This document shows, piece after piece, positions 22,315-31,760 of a stretch of 64,000 nt of DNA (position 1 is its first letter; each line of letters begins with the position of its first letter). Under the pieces are notes generated by a model, which saw only the letters and a program-made list of their open reading frames with translations, was not told the origin of the DNA and made no database searches. The translations under genes were made by a program, and so were the position numbers. Location of the stretch: assembly GCA_029582265.1 (NCBI GenBank), contig JAQQFT010000023.1, forward strand, positions 2,877,071 through 2,941,070. The letters run 5' to 3'. The DNA comes from Zoroaster sp. YZ-2022. Lineage: Eukaryota > Echinodermata > Asteroidea > Forcipulatida > Zoroasteridae.

Positions 22315-22680
22315 CCGTGTTGGTCACTAACGGGGGAGTTGACAAGATCAAACTGACATGACTGAGGTGAAATAGGTCATCGTATACCAAAAATCGTCCC
22401 TTAATTTTGCCATAGTGACCAATCCATAGTGACCAACTTTTTTAAATTTTAAGTTTTCCCGCCCATTAGTACAATCAGGAAGAGACTTACCATTGCATCT
22501 AATCCACATGCATATTCCTTAACGTTTTGGAGATAGAGCATGCATTCAAATGACGAATGCTCTAACTCATTATTTTTGTATTAATTTGGCAAAGTGACTA
22601 ATACCCGCATTGGTCACTATGCCAACTTAATTCGGGATTGGTCACTGTGGCAAATTAGGGGACTGAAATGCCTGGTTTTT
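22315..22680. repeat. Cluster of inverted TTGGTCACTA motifs
   Basis: TTGGTCACTAA near 22320, CATAGTGACCAATCCATAGT near 22409, AAGTGACTAA near 22593, TTGGTCACTATGCC near 22610 and TTGGTCACTGTGGC near 22640 alternate in orientation over 360 bp. This may be the decayed core of a palindromic element. Confidence 0.4.
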
Positions 22681-22699
22681 CATGAAATAAATAATTCCT

Positions 22700-24310
22700 G
22701 GAATAATCAAAGTATAGTCCATCATCATCCATATGTTCTCTACCTTACTAGGTAGGTAGATTGGTTACACTATTGGCTATATTTTAATGAGAAAAAGTGG
22801 CGGTCGGATGCCAACATTCTACCCAGGTTGTCTTATTTTATTTAACTTGATTGTCATAAAATTTAAAAACTTATTGAATTTTATCGTGACCCAAAGCAAA
22901 CTAAACTTCTACCGATTGCAGTCAATAGAAAGTTGTCAAGTATCATGGCTCCAATAACCACACAAGTAAGTGTCTTCCTGGATTTCACGTATAGCTCGAA
23001 GGATTTCCAGGCACCCTATATAATATAAAGGTTCGTGCCTTTTCGACACAGACAAGTTGCAATACCTGTTTTGTAAACACGTTGTTGCAGTTCGCAATCG
23101 GCCGTAATTCACTAATCTTTGACCAAGCTTCGCGTACTAGAACTGTTTGGTCGCGTATCAATGTTCATATAGCCAATTATTTTCCTAGAATGGAATTAGT
23201 ACCATGGGTACCGGTATCTGCTTCATAGTGGTTCGTCTGGAGATAGAGCCGGGCTCTTGCTATGTGATGGATCGTTTTTCAAAAACAGAGTTTCGACTCA
23301 GCCACCGGTACGCTATTTTTTTCTGCAGCACACTTCGTCAATGTCTTACAAATTGGCACAGAAATCTAATTAAAAAATGTTCTTCTAATTAATTAATTCA
23401 CGGTCAAATTTTGACTGGCATTGTAGTCTAGTGATGTTTGAACGTCTCGCCTTGCAAGAATAGGTACCGAGTTCAAGGCTTGATTTTTCAACATATTTCA
23501 TAATTGTTTATATACATTTTTATATTAACTTTTGAACTACAATATTAATCTCAGAAGCAAAGCCTTTCTATATAATAGTAAATCACGGTTGTGGAGGTTT
23601 GTTAAAGCGAAAATAAAATAAAAAATCATATTTAGTATTCAAATGTATATACCATAGTGGACGGAAGTGTACTGCCGGGGAAAATTGCCACTGGTACAAT
23701 CCAGTACTTTGGATAAAGGCGGTGGGGGCGAGAATATCAACATAGAAACAGTCTTTAACCAAGACTGTGAATTGGCAGGTGCGCTTTCCCTGGCCAGTGT
23801 GTTAAAATTCCAGCCCCTGTACACTCGATCCGCTGGGGACAGCAAATTCCCAGAAAAAGTTTTCCCTCATTTTCAGTAAAAATAATACCAATAATAATTA
23901 TCCTTCTTTCGATTGGAACCAGGGCCCCGACATTAAAAGACAAGCATGGCTATGCCACTGTTGAGCTAATCCATTGGATTAGTTAATGTATCTGACATAT
24001 TACGCATCAACCACAGACAAATGTATACCATATCGTCACGATCAACATGGACGTGAATCGTAGTAACACTTGTTTTAGATGATGTAACCAATTGACCTCG
24101 AGACTCATTGTTTACTTACGTAACGATAATTTATGTGAATTTATTCTTCGTAAAATACTTAGGTGTTTTACATGACGCCTACGAGGAAAATATTGCTTTT
24201 TGATAGCATAACTTCTTGGGCTTCATAGGTTATGAAATTCTTGCGTCGGGAGATAAACAATTGATTTAATTCTTGCCCTTCACCGACGTGTGTATAGCAC
24301 TGTATACTCA
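22700..24310. other. No gene seen
   Basis: Spacer with overlapping short frames on both strands at 23639-23943, none with a recognisable motif. A TATA-like ATATAATATAAAG is at about 23018, with no downstream open frame that would make it a promoter. Confidence 0.4.
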
Positions 24311-24356
24311 GTATATATATATTCATATATCTATATATCTATATATCTATATATAT

Positions 24357-24387
<31 letters not shown>

Positions 24388-24394
24388 AATATAA
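24311..24394. repeat. (AT)n microsatellite
   Basis: Alternating TA with interspersed TATCTATATATC steps. It abuts the outer tRNA-like block. Confidence 0.9.
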
Positions 24395-24395
24395 A

Positions 24396-24470
24396 CGGTG
24401 AACCCGCGACCATCGATTACTGGGTACGAGCGCTTCTACCAACTGAGCTTAACCAGCCCTTATGTTGGTG
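24396..24470 (-). tRNA. Degenerate tRNA-like block of the SINE-like dimer
   Basis: On the minus strand it holds AAGCTCAGTTGGTAGAAGCG (A-box/D-arm) and GGTCGCGGGTTCACCG (B-box region). The D-stem has an extra base and the acceptor 3' half is replaced by the flanking AT repeat, so it cannot fold as a full tRNA. Pseudogene-like. Confidence 0.5.
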
Positions 24471-24706
24471 GGCGGTCCAATTATCTATTGCTCTATGGGG
24501 CCAGGTACCAGGAGGGCTGAAAACCATATCTGCCGAGTAGCCAGGGATCAAGCCCCGGTCAGATGCAAACAACCCGGGTAACGGCAGTAGCGGGATCACA
24601 ATAATTAACGGGACACAAGCCTTTATGTGGTTGTACACATAGTAGATTTATATGGAGAAACTGGACCTGAAATATTATAAACGGTTCGCGAGCAAAAGAA
24701 AAATTG

Positions 24707-24784
24707 GCTGGATGCCGGACTTTCGAACCTGCGACCTCGATTATCGTTCGAGCGCTCTACCAACTGAGCTGCTAAATCCAGCCC
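24707..24784 (-). tRNA. Near-intact tRNA-like block (anticodon GAT position), SINE-derived
   Basis: The minus strand reads GGCTGGAT...ATCCAGCC, giving a perfect acceptor stem. The D-arm has GCTC and GAGC around AGTTGGTA. The anticodon arm is CTCGA/TCGAG with the loop ACGATAA, which places GAT at the anticodon and a C instead of the invariant U33. The T-arm contains GGTTCGAA with one extra base. The unusual position 33 and the embedding in a repeated unit argue for a SINE-derived pseudo-tRNA rather than a functional isoleucine tRNA gene. Confidence 0.55.
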
Positions 24785-25049
24785 CTATGTTGGGGGCGGT
24801 CCAATTTATGCCAATTATCTATTGCCTCATGGGGCCAGGTCATACGAGGCCAAAACCATATCTGCCGAGTAGCCAGGAACAAGCCCTGGTCAGATGCAAA
24901 CAACCCGGGTAACGGCAGGCGGGGATCACATAATTAATGGGACACAAGTTTTCATGTGGGTTGCAGGTCACAAAGTAGATTTATATGGAGAAACTGGACC
25001 TGAAATATCATAAACGGTTCGCGAGCTTTGTAAAGTTGGTAATTTGATG

Positions 25050-25372
25050 GAACATGAACTTTGATAATCTTTGCATGTTATTATATGCCAGGAAATTAAA
25101 TTACAGTAAGGCCTTTATGTACATGAACAGGTATGCTCTTAATTAATGGGCAGTATCGTCTCGATCAGAGCAGACTTTCAACAGGGTATGGAATCGATAA
25201 GATAAATTACGGCAATAAGGGTGACCTTATCATGTGGAAATTATTTTCAGTCACTGAGAGTTAATTGTAACCAGGCGAGAAATAAAACAGGCTTGGAAAA
25301 CCAATTTTGCAGGTCTGGATCTTTGTAAAGTTGGTAATTTATTTGGGAACATGAAAATAGATCTGATAGTGG
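25050..25372 (+). repeat. Left arm of a long inverted repeat (foldback)
   Basis: It pairs with 26204-26520. Shared blocks include TTGCATGTTATTATAT, GCTCTTAATTAATGGG, CAGTATCGTCTCGATCAGAG, CAGACTTTCAACAGGG, GGAATCGATAAGATAAAT, GTTAATTGTAACCAGGCGAG, AAATAAAAC-GGCTTGGAAA and TTTGTAAAGTTGGTAATTTA. The arms look roughly 85% alike by eye over ~320 bp. Confidence 0.85.
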
Positions 25373-25477
25373 TTCGATGAAGGTAAAGTTACAGGACGAG
25401 TATTATTCAGTAGCCGCAGTATAATTTTTTCACGTCACGAAGAATGAACACTTCGGGTTCAATTATTCATGCATGGC

Positions 25478-25534
25478 TCACCTGTCAGAGCACCACCAGC
25501 TATATATATAGCTGGTGGTGCCTGACAGGTGTGA
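25478..25534. repeat. 57-bp near-perfect palindrome (hairpin)
   Basis: TCACCTGTCAGAGCACCACC, then AGCTATATATATAGCT, then GGTGGTGCCTGACAGGTGTG. Arms of about 23 nt match except for one AG/G-type indel and one AC insertion, around a TA-rich centre. It lies inside the foldback and 75 bp upstream of the transposase fragment. Possible collapsed pair of TIRs. Confidence 0.85.
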
Positions 25535-25554
25535 GGTATAGAGATGAGACACGA

Positions 25555-25915
25555 GACCCGTAGTGGTGCCATTTGCTCGTGACATTGTGGAAAATTTTAT
25601 ACTGGTACAAGATAATGCTCGTCCGCACATACTGCACTGTAGCCATGGACTCCTCCAGGAAGAGGGAATCGACATAATGTGCTGGCCGGCAATGTTCTCC
25701 TGACCTCACTCCAATAGAGCATGCATGGGACATGCTTACAGACGAGTTGCAGGTCGACAGCATGCTCCAGATACTGTACAAACACTGACAGCTGCCTTGG
25801 ATTGAAGAGTGGAAACAACATTCCTCAGGACTCTCTACGGCAGCTTTATCCAGAGTATGCCTCGTCGCTGTCAAGAATGCACACAAGCCGTGGAGGCTAT
25901 ACCAGTTACTAGCCA
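25555..25915 (+). pseudogene. C-terminal fragment of a Tc1-like (DD34E) transposase
   Basis: In broken frames: VVPFARDIVENFILVQDNAR leading into QDNARPH at 25608-25628 (second catalytic Asp), SPDLTPIEHAWDM at 25696-25734 (catalytic Glu), and the tail PQDSLRQLYPEYASSLSRMH near 25810-25870. Spacing from the Asp codon (25611) to the Glu codon (25717) is 106 nt, i.e. the expected 35 codons plus a one-base frame shift, matching DD34E. The N-terminal DNA-binding half and first Asp are missing. Tc1-type enzymes cut and paste TIR elements at TA sites. This copy is dead. Confidence 0.9.
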
Positions 25916-26124
25916 CCGACTGTTTGACTCTTAAACATCTTAAACTGAGTATAGACCCTCAGAGGCAAAACCAGCAAGATCAACACCTGCCTTGGTATGT
26001 GGACACTCTCAGGTCCAGCTGCCAGAGGACATGCATAATGCACCTCACCAAATCAGTAATGCTTATGGGATAACGTTCAATAAAGATCATGATATCAACA
26101 TGTTCCTTTAAATTTTTGAGTAGA

Positions 26125-26125
<1 letters not shown>

Positions 26126-26205
<80 letters not shown>
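26126..26205. repeat. (AT)n microsatellite
   Basis: Eighty bases of alternating AT with one GT step at its right edge, directly inside the right arm of the foldback. Confidence 0.95.
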
Positions 26206-26520
26206 GATCTATTTTCATGTTCCAAATAAATTACCAACTTTACAAACATTAGACCTGCAAAATTAGTTTCCAAGCCCGTTTTATTTCTCGCCTGGTTACA
26301 ATTAACGCTGTTAAAGACTGGAAAATACCTTCCTACATGAGCAAGGTCATATTACCGTATTTATCTTATCGATTCCATGCCCTGTTGAAAGTCTGCTCTG
26401 ATCGAGACGATACTGCCCCATTAATTAAGAGCATACCACGTGTTCATGTAACATAAGGCCTTTTAACAACTTAATTTCTGTATATAATAACATGCAAGAT
26501 ATCAAACTTCATCTCAGTCT
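26204..26520 (-). repeat. Right arm of the long inverted repeat (foldback)
   Basis: Reverse-complement partner of 25050-25372. Together the arms bound a ~1.47-kb structure holding the palindrome, the Tc1 transposase fragment and the AT microsatellite. Confidence 0.85.
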
Positions 26521-26826
26521 ACTGTTGAGAAGATGCCAAATCACGGACATTCATACCGGATCCAATAATAGCGAATGTAGTAATCCCATGACGTCCGGGT
26601 CAATACCTCTTCTCCCTGCTCACGAAGGATGCATTAAGACTGGTAGTAAAAGGGAATTCTACAAACTAAGTGGATGACGAGATTCACCATAAATAAATCA
26701 CATGAAATAGTCAGGCTTTTGGGAAAATTTTACAACCTCAACAAATGCTCATTCCAGGGAGGTTGAAAGGGGTAGGGTACATGATATATTCAAAGAAAGT
26801 AATCAACACCGTTAATATTCCATTTT

Positions 26827-27326
26827 NNNNNNNNNNNNNNNNNNNNNNNNNNNNNNNNNNNNNNNNNNNNNNNNNNNNNNNNNNNNNNNNNNNNNNNNNN
26901 NNNNNNNNNNNNNNNNNNNNNNNNNNNNNNNNNNNNNNNNNNNNNNNNNNNNNNNNNNNNNNNNNNNNNNNNNNNNNNNNNNNNNNNNNNNNNNNNNNNN
27001 NNNNNNNNNNNNNNNNNNNNNNNNNNNNNNNNNNNNNNNNNNNNNNNNNNNNNNNNNNNNNNNNNNNNNNNNNNNNNNNNNNNNNNNNNNNNNNNNNNNN
27101 NNNNNNNNNNNNNNNNNNNNNNNNNNNNNNNNNNNNNNNNNNNNNNNNNNNNNNNNNNNNNNNNNNNNNNNNNNNNNNNNNNNNNNNNNNNNNNNNNNNN
27201 NNNNNNNNNNNNNNNNNNNNNNNNNNNNNNNNNNNNNNNNNNNNNNNNNNNNNNNNNNNNNNNNNNNNNNNNNNNNNNNNNNNNNNNNNNNNNNNNNNNN
27301 NNNNNNNNNNNNNNNNNNNNNNNNNN
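26827..27326. other. Assembly gap, 500 N
   Basis: Exactly 500 unknown bases, a conventional placeholder. Sequence resumes in CACACACA. Frames crossing the gap are artefacts. Confidence 1.
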
Positions 27327-27482
27327 CACACACAATCCCGCACTGCAGGGCGTTGTGAGGACAAAATACAAAAGTGATTTATGGGGATTAAAAACGTTGT
27401 GGAGACAGTGAAAATGTCCCCACAGCTAAGTAATTCCGGATCCCTCTTTTGTTCTCTGTCCCCATAACGCGGCCAGTGCTTG

Positions 27483-27483
<1 letters not shown>

Positions 27484-27513
<30 letters not shown>
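27484..27513. repeat. (CA)n microsatellite
   Basis: Fifteen AC dinucleotides. Together with CACACACA at the gap edge, it suggests the gap fell in dinucleotide-rich sequence. Confidence 0.95.
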
Positions 27514-27517
<4 letters not shown>

Positions 27518-28171
27518 CGGGAGTGGCGACAAAACGAGCGCCTTTACCAGTTATATTTCTCAGTAAAGAAAAACAAACCCATAAGTTACCGATTATAGTT
27601 TCCGTTGAATCTGCTACCTTTGTGTGAGACAACAGTTTCCTGTTAGTACACAATGCTACAATGCTTCACACCGGGGTTCAGTAATGTGACCTTGTTTACT
27701 TGAACCTTTCAGAAATAGCAACTACAACCATGACGTGTACTGTATCTTATGCAAACATTGAGACACACAACTCAACTTTACATGTTCACTGTACATTATA
27801 TACATAGTGTGTTCAGACAACAAATTGCACTCAGTTCTAGAGGTGCATGAAAAACGAAATAAACATTATCTGAGTATAAAGCATTTGAGCTCTAGTGATA
27901 ACATGTCATGTCAATGTTATTTTGATAAGACGAACTGTACATATGTTTTCAGAGATCAGTTTCCTGAAAAACATGGCAAGGCAAAAGAATTTGTTCCGGT
28001 GTCGTAATGTTTCTATGTTGTAACTCATTGGTTTGCTATTTAAAAGCAGCTGTGTTCGCTTACTCCGTTCATATATGCTTGGTGTTATTGTGTTTAAACT
28101 CCTGTTGCATCCTTTCCAATACGTTCTTGTGTATTCTGGTAGGTAACCTCTCCATCACATTAGTTGCTTCT

Positions 28172-28262
28172 ATGCATCAACAAGTCAGCACAATGCCGGC
28201 CATTTTGCTGTGTTTGTTCGTTTTGGTTACATCAGTCAGAAGCATATATTATTCCCAGGAAG
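28172..28262 (+). CDS. Candidate first coding exon of a secreted protein (signal peptide, phase-1 donor)
   Basis: Two in-frame ATGs lie at 28172 and 28193. From 28193 the peptide is MPAILLCLFVLVTSVRSIYY followed by SQEG: a short n-region, a hydrophobic core of about ten residues (AILLCLFVLV) and a plausible Ser/Ala-type cleavage zone (TSVRS). This fits an ER signal peptide. The exon ends AGGAAG|GTAAGT, a near-consensus donor at 28262/28263. From either ATG the coding length leaves one extra base, a phase-1 intron, which is the usual phase after signal-peptide exons in animals. The hairpin-ended transposon starts 45 bp into the intron. No downstream exon could be linked within the window, so gene identity is unknown. 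Confidence 0.45.
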
Positions 28263-28613
28263 GTAAGTAAACTTCATTTCTATTAAATACAATGTAAAAT
28301 AACTAATTAGGTGTTCGGGTATGCACCCGAAACACCTATTGTTATTGTTCGGTTTTTTTTTTTTTTTTTTCTTTTTCTTCTCCTTCTTCTTCTTCTTCTT
28401 TTCCGGATCGATTGTCTACAAAACACATACTTGCAAACTTCATATGAACTTGAAACTTGGCATATACTTAGAACATAACACGTAGATGAAACATAATTTG
28501 TTACGTCATTATTAGGTCATCAGATATCGAATTTCGATAAATCAAAAGATATTAGCTAAAACGTTTCACTTACGTTGCATGAATCAAGCAGCTACATGTA
28601 TACGCGGCGCTGC

Positions 28614-28735
28614 ACGATCTTTGGTTACAATGGAGCTCCATGTACAATCGACGCTGTTAGTGTTAGGTCTTGGAATTCGTGTGAAAATGGATTGCCAACG
28701 ATCTTTGGTTACAATGGAGCTCCATGTACAATCGA
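28614..28735 (+). repeat. Exact 38-bp direct duplication, 84 bp apart
   Basis: ACGATCTTTGGTTACAATGG followed by AGCTCCATGTACAATCGA occurs at 28614-28651 and identically at 28698-28735. Flanking sequence (CGTGT-AAAATGGATTGCCAAC versus CGTGTACAAATGGATCGCCA) also matches, so the unit is about 84 bp with a partial third copy. The offset is a multiple of three and an open frame runs through it (28575-28841). Confidence 0.9.
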
Positions 28736-29169
28736 ATCAACGCGCACTGTTTGTTACAGTGTGTTACTGTATTTCGTGTACAAATGGATCGCCAACACAG
28801 ATACAGTCATAAAGGGTGGGTATCTTGAATTTAATTTTTAAGAGGATTTCTGTATTTATCTTCGTGTTTTTATAGAAGAAAGGCCATTTCTTTAGAGGGA
28901 CTACAGAGTTCGTCGTTGCATTGTACCTGTTTAACTTAACGTTACTCGTTAGTTAGGCCTACGTAGGGCTACGTGGAACATACTTTGGACAGTAAACAAC
29001 TCCAGTTTTCTAACAAAATATGAACAGATGTCACCAAAATGTATTTAGAATATAAATAAGGATAGGAAAATTCAGTTGTTAAGGTTATGGCAATTTTTCA
29101 GAAGAAATTTTATGCCATATTTTGTAATTTTTGTGGCTCCAAAAATCTTCAGTTTGTGCACAAATTAAC

Positions 29170-30440
29170 ATTAACTAGTGATTTACTGCATTCACAATTT
29201 TTGTACCATTGTACAGATCGCTAATTGTCAAAAGATATTTACAAAAAGATGACCCCAATTTGGCCTTACTTCCTATCCAAACCGGAAGTCAAAGTTTAAT
29301 ATTAAAAAAAAAACCATCTCAACAACCACAAGAGGTAAATTCACAATTTTTGTACCATTGTACAGACCGATTTGACCTTACTTCCTGTCCAAACCGGAAG
29401 TCAAAGTTTAACATTAAAAGTTTAATATAAAAAAAAATCATATCTCAACAACCACAACAGGTAAATGGACATTTTTTGCACTATTGTATAGATTGTTAAT
29501 TGTCGAAAAATATTTACAAAAACATGACCCCAATTTGACCTTACTTCCTGTCCAAACCGGAAGTCAAAGTTTAACATTAAAAGAAAATCATATCTCAACA
29601 ACCACAAGAGGTAAATTCACAATTTAAAATTATTGTACAGATTGTTAATTGTCAAAAAATATTACAAAAGGTGACCCCCATTTGACCTTACTTCCTGTCC
29701 AAAACCGGAAGTCAAAGTTTAATATTTACAAAAATAATATCTCAACAACCACAAGAGGGAATTCAAAATTTTGTACCATTATACAGATTGTTAATTGTCG
29801 AAAAATATTTACACAAAGACTGATTGACCTTACTTCCTGTCCAACTGGAAGTCAAAGTTTAACATTTAAAAAATCATATCTCAACAACCACAAGAGTTAA
29901 ATTCACAATTTTGTACCATTGTGTACAGATCGTTAATTGTCGAAAAATATTTACAAAAGGTGAGTTTAATTTGACCTTACTTCCTGTCCAAACCGGAAGT
30001 CAAAGTTTAATATTTAAAATAAATCATATCTCAACAACCACAAGAGGTAAATTCACAATTTTGTCCATTATACAGATTGTTAATTGTCGAAAAATATGTA
30101 CACAAAGGTGACCCTAATTTGACCTTATTCTGTCCAAACCGGAAGTCAAAGTTTAATATTTTCAAAATCATATCTCAACAAACCACATGAGGTAAATTCA
30201 CAAATTTTGTACCATTATACAGATCGTTAAATTGTCAAAAATATTTATAATTTAATTTGACCTTATTCTGTCCAAATTGAAGTGAAAGTTTATATTTAAA
30301 AAATCATATCTCAACAACCACAGGAAGTAAATTGGACATTTTTGAAACATTGTACAGATTGTTAATTGTCGCATTATTATTACACAGGATTCAATTTGAC
30401 TCTTACTTCCTGTCCAACCGAAGTCAAAGTTTATTATTAA
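29170..30440 (+). repeat. Tandem array of nine ~145-bp units
   Basis: The CTTCCTGTCCAAA anchor (or a variant) is near 29269, 29381, 29544, 29691, 29833, 29980, 30127, 30265 and 30406. Most spacings are 138-147 bp, with one short (112) and one long (163). Units contain TCAACAACCACAAGAGGTAA, ATTCACAATTTTGTACCATT, TACAGATCGTTAATTGTCGA, AAAATATTTACAAAAGGTGA and TTTGACCTTACTTCCTGTCC, then AAACCGGAAGTCAAAGTTTA. Reverse complement of the 1-1150 array. Confidence 0.95.
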
Positions 30441-31309
30441 ATAATTTCTAAATTCAGTATTGTATTGTATTCAAATAAACTTCTCAAGAGAACTTCAGAC
30501 GTTAACATTTGACTTCTCCAACACTTCGAATTGATGACGTAACCATTTTAACTTCAACTCACCATCTTGTTACAGACAAAACTTATATCTAGTTGATTTT
30601 AGTTTTGTTCTACAGGAACACTGGATGTGAAATTAAAGGCAGCAAGTTTGAAGTCAGCATCAATATCTACAAATGTATTTCTTTTATGTCGTTTATTAAG
30701 AACGCAAGCCCAGAAATTCAGTCTTGTTTTTTCTTTTTCTAATCCTGCCGCCAGAGGGCGCTGTGACAGGTGATGACGTAATTAAGGCTTTTGAATAGGT
30801 AAGATGTCAATAGTTGCTCATCCACTGAAGGCAAAGTCAATTCACTATTACATTGGCTGCAGACCTCAGAATAATTCAAACACCTAAAAAATAACAACAA
30901 GAGGTGTTCGGGTATATCTGAAATCTAAATCATAAATTTGCTAAGGCTAGGATGAATGCAAACAAATCTATAGGATGTGACCCATGATCCATTTTCGCAT
31001 AAACATTATAAAATGATACATGTATTTGGTGGATAACAGCTCAGTGAGTAACTACACTCGAGTAATTGTGTGGCACATATGCATAATGTTCGTTGTGTCT
31101 GAGGGCATTGAGGGCGCAATGTATTAAATTAATTACTAACAATTAAATAGAAAAATAAATTAGTGTTGAAATTATTACGTCATTGTTATTTAATAGAAAT
31201 CTGATACATTTGTTGTTAGAGAAATCTAAGAATTCCAAGGATTGTCTGAGCAAAATATGAAGTCATTTCTGAGCTTGGCAACTTTTACTATTTAAAGTTT
31301 CATCGAAAA

Positions 31310-31760
31310 AGAAGAAGAAAAACCACAGATAAGTGTTTGTTGACTAAAAGCACACTGTATGAACTTCCGGTTTAATCAAATTATCATTAATGATTCCCCA
31401 ATCATATTTTGCAAGTTGTCTGTCATCTTTTATTGTAACACATCAGTTTCACATTCAAAGGACCTATTAGTTTTGCATTAGAATGTGTTGAATTTGAACT
31501 TTCATTTAAACTTCCAGTTTTCACCGGAAGGAGAAGTCATCACATTAGGGTTATGTTTGTGTACGAAATGTCACATAATTCGCAAGCTTTAAGATGATGC
31601 AAACATTTTGATTTTATCTGTTTCATGGGGTATGATTTTTTGAAATATTAAACTTTGATTTAGTGTAATTCGATATCTGATAAGATCATCATGACGTCAA
31701 AACTTACAGATAACTACATGATAAGGTCTCAGTATGTGTCAAGTGTTAAGGTTCTGTGAA
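31310..31760 (-). mobile_element. Fragment of the hairpin-ended family (copy D)
   Basis: AAGTGTTTGTTGACTAAAAG, GAACTTCCGGTTTAATCAAA, AGAATGTGTTGAATTTGAAC, TTAAACTTTGATTTAGTGTA, ATTCGATATCTGATAAGATC and ATCATGACGTCA match the reverse of copy C (20290-20960 region). No hairpin end is seen at the right side. It is only ~400 bp from the right end of the 28308-30886 element. Confidence 0.65.

Larger units (their letters stand above)
24395..25022 (-). repeat. Tandem dimer of a tRNA-containing repeat (SINE-like)
   Basis: Two units with a period of about 320 bp. Each minus-strand unit has CGCGAACCGTTTATGATATT, TCCATATAAATCTAC, TTACCCGGGTTGTTTGCATC, CTACTCGGCAGATATGGTTT, TGGCCCCAT, ATAGATAATTGG and GGACCGCCC, then a tRNA-like block. 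Unit 1 ends in the tRNA-like block at 24707-24784 and unit 2 in the one at 24396-24470. Having the tRNA-like part at the 3' end of each unit, or equivalently alternating head and body, means the array may be a tandem SINE or a tandem tRNA-containing unit. Confidence 0.7.
28308..30886 (+). mobile_element. Near-complete hairpin-ended, array-cored element (2.58 kb)
   Basis: The left end at 28308 forms a hairpin: TAGGTGTTCGGG and CCCGAAACACCTA (ends 28338). Then come TTGTTCGG, poly(T), a TTCTTC run, TCCGGATCGATTGTCTACAA, GAACATAACACGTAGATGAA, a short insert with an internal duplication (28614-28735), an array of nine ~145-bp units (29170-30440), and a right subterminal block: AGAGGGCGCTGTGACAGGTG, ATGACGTAAT, GATGTCAATAGTTGCTCATC, GGCTGCAGACCTC. 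It ends ATTCAAACACCTA at 30886. TA flanks both ends (TAGGTGTT/AACACCTA), so either TA is the target duplication or the ends are part of the hairpin. No transposase frame is present. Right-end blocks recur at 41060-41215 and 44501-44590. A second GAGGTGTTCGGGTAT at 30901 may begin another copy. Confidence 0.7.

Noticed and set aside
23010..23035. TATA-box promoter at ATATAATATAAAG
   Set aside because: AT-rich context makes such strings frequent, and no open frame or exon follows.
24707..24784. Functional tRNA-Ile(GAT) gene
   Set aside because: C instead of U33, an extra T-arm base, and embedding in a tandem repeated unit point to a SINE-derived block.
26738..27511. Four long frames on both strands
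   Set aside because: They cross the 500-N gap and consist mostly of unknown residues.
29170..30440. CRISPR array
   Set aside because: Units are diverged full-length tandem repeats in a eukaryotic mobile element, with no repeat-spacer structure and no cas genes.
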